Assembly: GCA_964463915.1 (NCBI GenBank)
Contig: CAYXEH010000027.1
Location: 1 to 33,638 of the forward strand
Direction: 5' to 3'
Source of the DNA: PUPG01 sp964463915
GTDB lineage: Bacteria; Bacteroidota; Bacteroidia; Bacteroidales; UBA7960
DNA length: 33,638 nt
The position numbers were made by a program, and so were the translations under genes. Positions 23,901 to 31,200 of the stretch are shown piece by piece (position 1 is the stretch's first letter; the number at the start of each line of letters is the position of its first letter). The notes below the pieces were generated by a model that searched no databases, was not told where the DNA came from, and worked only from the letters and a program-made list of their open reading frames with translations.

Positions 23901-24829
23901 TTTGTGGAAGGCTGTGTGGATATTCTCTTCCCTTTTCCGTTGTCAACGGTAATGAAATAACAATTAATATCGGTATATGGGTTTCCCTGGTGAAGGAATC
24001 GTCCTGAGTCTTCATCCCAATGCCAGCGATCGGGCGCCATCCCATAAAAAAGAATGTAGTCTTCCGGGCCGAACGTCGCTGAAGCATCTCCAGATACGTA
24101 GATGGCGTTTTCTTCCAGATCTGTGATTGCCCCGGCAGCATTGGCCTCTGGCAGCATTCCATTACCATTCCCAAAAAGGCGAATATCTTCCTTAACCACC
24201 GTTGAAGGGTCCAGCCCCAGTTCCTCCAGCTGATCATAACCGATCCGGTAAATACCGGTTTCATCCACAGACAAGCGATACCAGCTTCCCTCAGCCAATA
24301 CAGAGTTATCGGGATATGCGCGTTTCTGTGTGTATTTTAGCTGAGAGTCATAATCATGGGATGTTTCCAGGGAAAAAGACGTCAGTTTTTCAAAACTGTC
24401 CGAGGACGCATTATAACGAAAAGGAAATAATTGCACAACGGCATATCGCTCTTTACTTGCACTTTGCATACTGGTATGCAGCGTGATACGATCCTGCCTG
24501 AACTCACTTTCCCTGAGAATCTGTGCTTCTTCCTTATTAACCGGTTCAAAGACTTCATCAGAAATGCGAAAGGTATGAGAGAAATGCGGAACCGGGTTCG
24601 CCACACGGTGGCTAAAAACAGGCAGGCGCGGCAAGGAATCGGAAAAAACGGCTCCTTCAAAATAAAGCACTTCCAGGTACTCATTGTCATTGACCGGAAG
24701 ATGATGGGGAGGCTTCCAGGAAATGGAAATAGCAAGCTTGCTGTCCTGGTCTGATGCCATGACACCTGGCATCTGCAGGTACACCATCAGACAACAAAAG
24801 GCAAAAAATATTAACTTCCTGTTATTCAT
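20948..24829 (-). CDS. porU: T9SS sortase PorU (gingipain-like C25 peptidase)
   Basis: Surface cysteine peptidase that removes the C-terminal signal of T9SS cargo and, in P. gingivalis, joins the cargo to A-LPS. The 1293-residue protein has a signal peptide (LIFFAFCCLMVYLQMPGVMA) and an N-terminal beta-rich prodomain-like region. A caspase-like C25 domain of about 400 residues follows, with catalytic His in YIGHGG (H806) and catalytic Cys in TATCNF (C840), a spacing like that of gingipains. Ig-like domains and a FlgD-like C-terminal domain (YPNPFSTETWFTF ... DGRSLANGLYIYRLIL) end it; PorU keeps its own such domain. It lies between the adhesin and porV. No -7 box is seen in its 107-bp upstream spacer. 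Confidence 0.95.
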   Translation of the reverse strand: MNNRKLIFFAFCCLMVYLQMPGVMASDQDSKLAISISWKPPHHLPVNDNEYLEVLYFEGAVFSDSLPRLPVFSHRVANPVPHFSHTFRISDEVFEPVNKEEAQILRESEFRQDRITLHTSMQSASKERYAVVQLFPFRYNASSDSFEKLTSFSLETSHDYDSQLKYTQKRAYPDNSVLAEGSWYRLSVDETGIYRIGYDQLEELGLDPSTVVKEDIRLFGNGNGMLPEANAAGAITDLEENAIYVSGDASATFGPEDYILFYGMAPDRWHWDEDSGRFLHQGNPYTDINCYFITVDNGKGKRISTQPSTNQEVTHQVSTFRDRMVHHRELENIIGSGRLWFGETFDSSAPRQFSFDIPNLNTDARASVEADVAARASMTSNFTLSAAGDETRIQVAPVNPADYNGFQARRANEVLYFTPDSQDGLTIRLAYNRPATGTRGWLRHLVVNVDRNMIYSGSQMDFRVTDHVGEDRVFEYVMTGADSQVQVWDVSDRFNVKSQEVTHSGNALGFRLPGDEIREMVAFDGTGFLSPTPNGRVENQNLHGMESRDLIIVVPENMLAQAKRLGDFRRENDGLSVGVVTTRQVYNEFASGVPDISSIRNFMKMFYDRADTPGQIPRYLLLFGNGTIDNKDRLGYGGNLIPTYQSEASLAPRTSYMTDDYFGLLADHEGQGADGVLDIGIGRLPVRTPEEAGVMVDKIIRYEKRIDGLHPETENMQYTGVVSNYADWRNTMVFIADDGDMNTHFIHAELLSDIVRNNYSSYNVDKIYLDAYQQVTTSGGTRYPEVNRAINERVNKGALMINYIGHGGVRGLAQQRILTFDDIATWDNKYNMPVFMTATCNFSSFDQPDPEELSAGVRIVLKPEGGSAALYTTTRLAWSGSNLVLNRNFTANVFERNAAGEHHRLGDLIRIAKRESSGGSTPMQLRNFVLLGDPSMQMAYPEYRVVTEQMPDTIRAFQEVEVSGYVTDVSGNKLEGYDGVLFPTVYDKRTTYQTLGNNPGSMEAEFNVRNAILYKGMASVKDGGFTFRFVVPKDIAYDFGEGKISYYLDDGKTDGNGHYRDFTIGGTLDSFQPDDDGPEISLFLNDTNFVSGDHTNENPILLAYLRDESGINMTGRVGHDIVAFLNDKQSDPIRLNSYYKADRDAYHSGQVVYPFHDLEDGRHRLTLRAWDVNNNPATATIEFIVGSAGRLTLHDLMNYPNPFSTETWFTFNHNQAFSELDVRIDIFDLQGRLVDRITQTVSSPGFRIEPIRWDGVSNDGRSLANGLYIYRLILETPDGQQAVQTEKLLLLRQ

Positions 24830-24860
24830 TTATTTGTCTGCACTCAACCCCTCCATAGAA

Positions 24861-24903
24861 TGTATAACAGGCCGTGCAGCAAAAGCGCCCGGCCTGTTAT
24901 ACA
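24861..24903. repeat. Perfect 14-bp stem-loop between the adhesin gene and porU
   Basis: TGTATAACAGGCCG (24861-24874) and CGGCCTGTTATACA (24890-24903) are exact complements with a 15-base loop. It sits 31 bases before the porU ATG and 33 bases after the adhesin stop. No run of T follows on either strand, so it is not a canonical intrinsic terminator. It could be a factor-dependent terminator, an mRNA 3'-end stabiliser, or an attenuator limiting porU read-through. Confidence 0.8.
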
Positions 24904-24936
24904 ACGGCAAAACCTGTCTGTTATTTTGTGATGCCT

Positions 24937-25221
24937 TTAACGAACAAGGTAGACAGTGCCCTGCCGTTGCTTGTGTCCATCACCCACATTATACTCTACC
25001 TGATAGGTATATGCGCCGGGGGCCGCCCTGCGCCCGTCGATGACACCGTCCCAACCCCTGCCATTCACATCGTCAGTGTTGAACACCTCATTGCCATACC
25101 GGTCAAATATCCTAAGGATGTAATCTTGCGGTTCGCATTCGTAGAACAACGGCATAAAGGTCTGGTTCACCCTGATATCACTTTCCGGCCTGAAAGCATT
25201 GGGAATATACACACTCAGGTC
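24937..25221 (-). other. T9SS type-B-like C-terminal sorting domain (CHU_C / gliding-motility-associated)
   Basis: The last ~94 residues of the adhesin start SVYIPNAFRPESD and contain FMPLFYECEP, YILRIFDRYGNEVFNT, GRGWDGVIDGR and APGAYTYQVEY, ending in GTVYLVR. These are the family marks of the type B sorting signal used by SprB-like proteins, unlike the type A FlgD-like ends of most T9SS cargo. Confidence 0.9.
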
Positions 25222-28200
25222 TTGTTCAACCATCACTGAGTCAGATGCTGCACAACCTCCCCTTGTGGTTGCAGTAGCCTGATAAAGACCAGGCTCATCC
25301 ACATACAGGAAATCCCCGGTAAAGTCTTCCTCCATGGTCTCAGAAGACCATCTAACCGTGTAATCATGGCCAAAGGCATTGACTTCCGTCCCAAGTCTGA
25401 TCTCAGGATCTTCGCAGGTAAGAATATCCAGTCCGGTAATGCTGATTTCCGGCACTTCTTCTACCACGATGGTAATGCTGTCTCGCCCCATGCAACCATT
25501 GTCATCCATCATTTCAACCATATAAGTGGTTGTTTCTTCAGGGGAAAGCCGTTCGCCCTGGCGGTAAAGCCCGTTTTCCCAAATAAAATCCTGGTCCCCC
25601 TGCGATGTCGGCGATTCAGCATGGAGACGAATGGTGTCGCCACGACAAATGGACACGCTATCGGCAAACATTGCATCCTCTTCACCTGACAGCAGCACCC
25701 CGGCATTTATTTCCGGAGCCTCGATCACTGTCACAGAAGCAGTGATCTCATCCGAACAGCCATTGGTATCCGTAACCGTCAGGGTCACAGAATACGTACC
25801 GGCATCGTCATATTCATGCGTGGGGTTGCGGTGATCGGAATGATTCCCGTCGCCAAATTCCCAGGACCAGTCAATGATGCTTCCCTGTCCACCTCCATAA
25901 GATTCGTCACTGAAGGAAATTACCTCGCCTTCGCAGGATGGATCTGCTGAGAAAACAGCGGTGGGTCCTCTGTACACATACACATGCTTTGTGATACTGT
26001 TGGAACATCCCAGTTCATTGAATACAGTCAAGGTAACCTCCTGAGCTCCATACCCTTCAAAGACATGAGCCGTACTAGTCGGGTCACCCGCCTGGTAGGT
26101 CTCCGAAACCGTGCCACCTTCAAACTCCCAGCGCCATGAGGTAATCTCACCGTCACCGGGCTGAGAGGAAAAATGGGTAAATGTAACTTCCTGGTCAGGG
26201 CATGTATAAGAATCACTTATGGTAAATGCTGCATTGGGCACATCCATCACACGGATCTGTTCACTGACGGTGACCTCACAACCATCTTTAAAGGTAACGG
26301 TCAACTCCACATCGTAGTAGCCGGGCGTCTGGTAAATATGATCTGGTTCAGAATCCTGCGATTCATTTCCATCTCCAAAGTCCCAGTTCACAGACACCAC
26401 CTGTTCCATTTCGTTCATATCGTCAAAGGAAAAACCGAAAGAAACGGCACTGCCCACGCAGACATCGGTCTCCGGCATAGCAATTTCAGGCATGGGTGCC
26501 GGACGAATGGTCACCTCACGGGAAACCTCATCCATACATCCGTTATTATTGGTTACCACCAGGCTGACATCATAAGTTCCGAAATCAGTAAAGGAATGAA
26601 CCGGATTTTTCTGTTCCGATGTATTGTAAATACCCGATTGCGGATTACCAAAGTTCCACTCCCAGGTCACAATCTGGCTGGCCTCGCTTCCGGCAAATGA
26701 CAGGTCCTGAAATGCCACATTCTGGCCCTGGCAGTCTCCTTCCCAGGCGAAATCCGCTTCCGGCACACCAAATACCTCCACCTGCCATTCATGGGTATCC
26801 TGGCAACCCAGTTCTGTCTCGATGGTGAGGACCACATTATAGATCCCTTCCTGGTCGTACGTATGGGTAGGATGTTGCTCCGAAGAGGTGTTTCCGTCAC
26901 CGAAGTCCCAGGTCCATGACACAATGGCAACCCCTTCACTACCAGGCATGGAAGTATCCTCAAAATACGCCTCTTCTCCAAAACACAAAGCCTCGGGTAC
27001 TTCAAACGATGCATGGGGGTCAGGGCTTACCACGACCTCCATTACATCACTGTAACCGATACAACCGCTTGCATCCACAATTTCCAGTGTCACTTCGTAA
27101 GTTCCGGGACGGTCATATGTATGTTCCGGCATTTCTTCTTCTGAATAACGGCCATCCCCAAAATCCCAGTAATAACTGACCACCTCGGTGGCCGTACCCA
27201 CATGATCAATAAAAAATGCGTAAGGCTCTCCGAAACATGCCGGCTGGTGGGATATCTCCACCTCCGGTGAGGGCTCAATGCTCACCGGGACCGTGACCTC
27301 ATCGGTACAACCATTGCTGCTGGTAACAGCAAGGCTTACTTCATACTCACCCGGCCCGCTGAATATATGGGCAGGATTCGGTTCGGTGGCAGAGTTATTT
27401 CCTGAATCCGGGTCATCAAAATTCCACTCCCATGCCACAATTTGCACATCCTCTCCGCCTGAGAAAGATTCATCGGTAAACTGAACCGCCTGGCCGTCAC
27501 AGGCCCCTTCAAACTCGAAGGATGCCACAGGTGCCTCATATATCCTCACAGGCAATGCATAACTGCTGGAGCACCCATTGTCGTCCTCAATTTCAAGGTG
27601 AACCGTATACACCCCAGGCTCTTCATAAATGTGTTCCGGGTTTTGCTCCGTAGAAGTATTGCCATCCCCGAAATACCATGTCCGGGATACAATGGAAGTG
27701 TTCTCAGAGGTAGAAAGGTCGGTAAATTCTACCCCGGTACCGGCACACATATCTGTTGAGGCTGTAAAACGGGCGACGGGAAGGGGCTCCACAATCACTT
27801 CCAGTATCTCACTCTGAATTTCACACCCCTCTTCGGTAGAAACAAGCAGGCTTACTTCATAGGTGCCCGGTTGGGAATAGGTGTGATCTGGAGTTGCCTC
27901 GGTCGAAGTGTAACCATCTCCGAAATCCCAGAAATAACTTTCTACCTCGGCATCAATGTCAGCATTAAAGACAAAGGGTTCACCTAAACAGGAAGTTTCA
28001 ACACTAATCGCCAGATCAGGTGCTTCTGTGATCTCCACCTCTTTAACCATGGTGTTGCTGCAACCATTCTGGTTGGTAACCGTCAGGTTCACCTCATACA
28101 GCCCGGTTGAGGTAAATATATGTTCAGGATTGGTGGCTGTGGATGTATTGCTCACACCTGACTCGGGATCGTCAAAGTCCCAAAAGTAGCTTACAATCTC

Positions 28201-31200
28201 CGCACCCGCGTCATTGCCGTCGGTTTGCGACTGATCCTCAAAACGTGTCGGACTTCCCTCACAGGTATTCGAATAAACAAAGTTGGCCACCGGGGTATTC
28301 TCTACCTCTACTCGTCGGGTTGTTGTCGACTCACAGCCATTGCTGTCGATTACCGTAAGGCTGACATCAAAACTGTGACCGGGGTTATCAAAGGTATGTT
28401 CCACATTGGGGTCATCCGGCCATTCAATGGTTTCAGTATTACCATCCCCAAAGTCCCAGATCCAGGTAGTGATATAGCCTTCCCGCCCGAATGAATAATC
28501 TCTGAATTCCACTGGTTCACTTCCGCAGACCGGGGCATCAAACTGAAATGCAGCAAAAGGCATCCGCCTGAAAGAGACAATGGTATAATCGGTCACACTG
28601 GTACATTGGTCATTGGCCACTTCCAATGTCAGCATGACTTCACCGCTGAACAGATCTTCCTGGCTGGGATAGTAGGTTGGATTCACCGAGAATTCATCAT
28701 CAAATTCACCTGTTCCCGAAGTACTCCAGACCACATAATCTGCATTTTCGACAGTAGCTTCCTCCAGATAAGCAGCACCGTCTCCGCAAGCCTCAATATC
28801 CGGGCCGGCGTCGGCCGTGGGAAGCGGCCAAACTTCGACTTCCACAGTGCTGGTATGGGTAAGTTCATCGCAACCTGCTTCCCCGAATGCGGTCAGTTGA
28901 AGCACAAAAGTGGCAGGCTCATCCAGTGAGTCAGGCTGGAAGGTGGTTTCCGCCCTGGCCGGGTTGACAAAACGACCACTTCCTCCTTCAAGAATTTCCC
29001 AAAGCACGGAAGAGGCATTTTCCACACTGCCTTCCAGAAGGAAGTCATCGGTTACACAAATAATTCCGCCCTCTCCGGCATCAGCCACCGGCATGGGGTC
29101 AATGTGTACAGCAACCTGCCGTGTTACCGCTTCTCCGTCACAGGTGTCTTCCCCATTCAGCGTCAGGGTAAATGTCACGGTTTGCCCCGCATCTGCCGAC
29201 GAAGGTCTATAGATCATATCCCGCTGATACGGATCATCCATCGTGCCATTCCCGTTGTGATCCCATTCCAGGCTGCTCCAATGATCGTCATTGGAGATTA
29301 CATCTTCCATGTAAATATCCTGTGATACACACCAGCGAAAATCTTCACCAAGGTCAGCCTCTGGCAGAGGATCCACCGTAATTGTGGTGGAAGAAACAGC
29401 CACTTCAAAATCACAGTTGCCCGCACCATCTGCTTCCATGGTCAGTACCACTTCCTGCCCGGCATCCCCCGGGTCCGGGGTGTAGGTGGGAGTAAGGGTG
29501 GTTTCATTGGTGAGTCCACCCAGACCGTTATGAGACCATGAGATCGCAGTATAATATTCAGCTGTGGCCTCATCCACTGTTACAGGATTGGTCACACAAG
29601 TACTGAGTGATCCTCCCGCATCGGCTACCGGCAATGGATCCACGGTTACAGAGAAAGTACCGCTGACAACGCCCCCGCAGGAAGGAAACTCTGCATATTC
29701 AACGGAAACCAGTTCAAAAACCGCATCCCGGTCAGCAAACAGATCCACGCTGTGTACAGCAGTGGCAGGATCCAGGGGATCAGTCACAAATGAATCGCCA
29801 TGGTCGTTTTCGTATTCCACCACCACGGGTTGATCACCGGTAATGTGGATTTCCATCCCGGTATCGGGATGGCTATAGCAAATGGTGGTATTCCCGGAAA
29901 TTTCCGCAGTGGGTATGGCCACTTCAACTACTTCCACCTCGTCATCCATTTCCGATGGTGCACAATCAGGATCTTCAGTAAACTGCGCTTCCACGGTATA
30001 CATTCCGGGGCCGTACTGAGAAACCGCATTCCAGGTAATGGGGGCACCATCACCTGCCTGTGGCGATCCGGCTTCCTCAGTTCCGTTACGCATCAGCTGG
30101 TACTCCACCCCTTCCTGTGAACCGGAAAGACGCAGGCTGATCGCAGTGTCATCGCCTTCACAATAAATAGGGGGATCATCACCCACCACGGAAAAGGCAA
30201 ATACCTCCGGGGTGTCATATAAGTGAATTTCTCCTTTCATTTGTTCACTGCAGCCGGTAACTTCATTGTGGGCAGTTATATAATAGTTGCCCTGTGCACT
30301 GTAGGTGCCGAAATCAAATGGATTATTATCCGTCGCTTCATACTCATCCACCCCGCCACCAGGCAAATGAAGGGTATACGTCACACCCTCCTGTGCTCCA
30401 TCAAGGCCGATCTCACGATCAGGGCATAGAGAAACTTCCTCTTCATAGGAGATGCCATCGGCGGTGATGCTGAACCTTTCAGGAGGGGCGGTAATTTCGA
30501 TGTCTCCGTTCATCTCTGATTCACAGCCATTATCATCAATGGCAAATACATTATAGGTGCCAACATCTTCATGGGTGCCATCAAAGCTGAACGCTCCACC
30601 TGTGCTGGTGACCACACCTACCGGATTGAAGGCATAACCGGAACGGCGGAGTTCGTAAACCACCCCCTCATCTGAGTCCTTCATCCCAATTACCGTTTCT
30701 TCATTGGCACAGAAAAGGCCACCGGCCGGATCGGTCTGGTAAACTTCCGGTGAAGGAAGAATGGTTCCCGTTCCATCCATACGGGTCTGACAATTCGTTC
30801 CGGATAGTGCCATGATGTAGTATTCACCGGGCTCAGTCTGGGAATCAAAGGAAATCTGGCTGCCTGTACCTGTGACCACATCCCGTTCACCGTAAGTTTC
30901 ATGCCACAGGGAATACTCCACCCCATCCTCAGAATCAGCCAGGTAAAAGACTACAGGTCCGCAAGCAGGCGATTCCGGTCGAAGGGTAAAAATCTCAGGC
31001 TCAGTATAAACCTCCACGCTTCCATTCATTTCAGCCGTGCAGGTCAAGTCATCTTCGTATTCCACTTGTGCACGTACCGTATAATTTCCAGGCTGAGTCT
31101 GGGTGTCAAATTCAATCCGCCCGCCGTTACTAATAATCTCCTGTACCATGGTCTCATCGTCCCGGTAAAGGAAATAAGTCACTCCCTGTTCAGAATGCTC

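Noticed and set aside
24830..24936. Intrinsic terminator at the adhesin-porU hairpin
   Set aside because: The stem is strong but neither strand has a T-run after it, so it was listed as an inverted repeat and not a terminator.
26173..26700. 175-residue open frame and many smaller ones antisense to the adhesin
   Set aside because: They recur at the same phase in each PKD repeat, as expected from repeated coding sequence, and have no motif of their own.
25726..28563. Regularly spaced repeats resembling a CRISPR-like periodicity
   Set aside because: The period is about 255 bp, the repeats are diverged and fully coding (PKD domains), and no cas genes are near.
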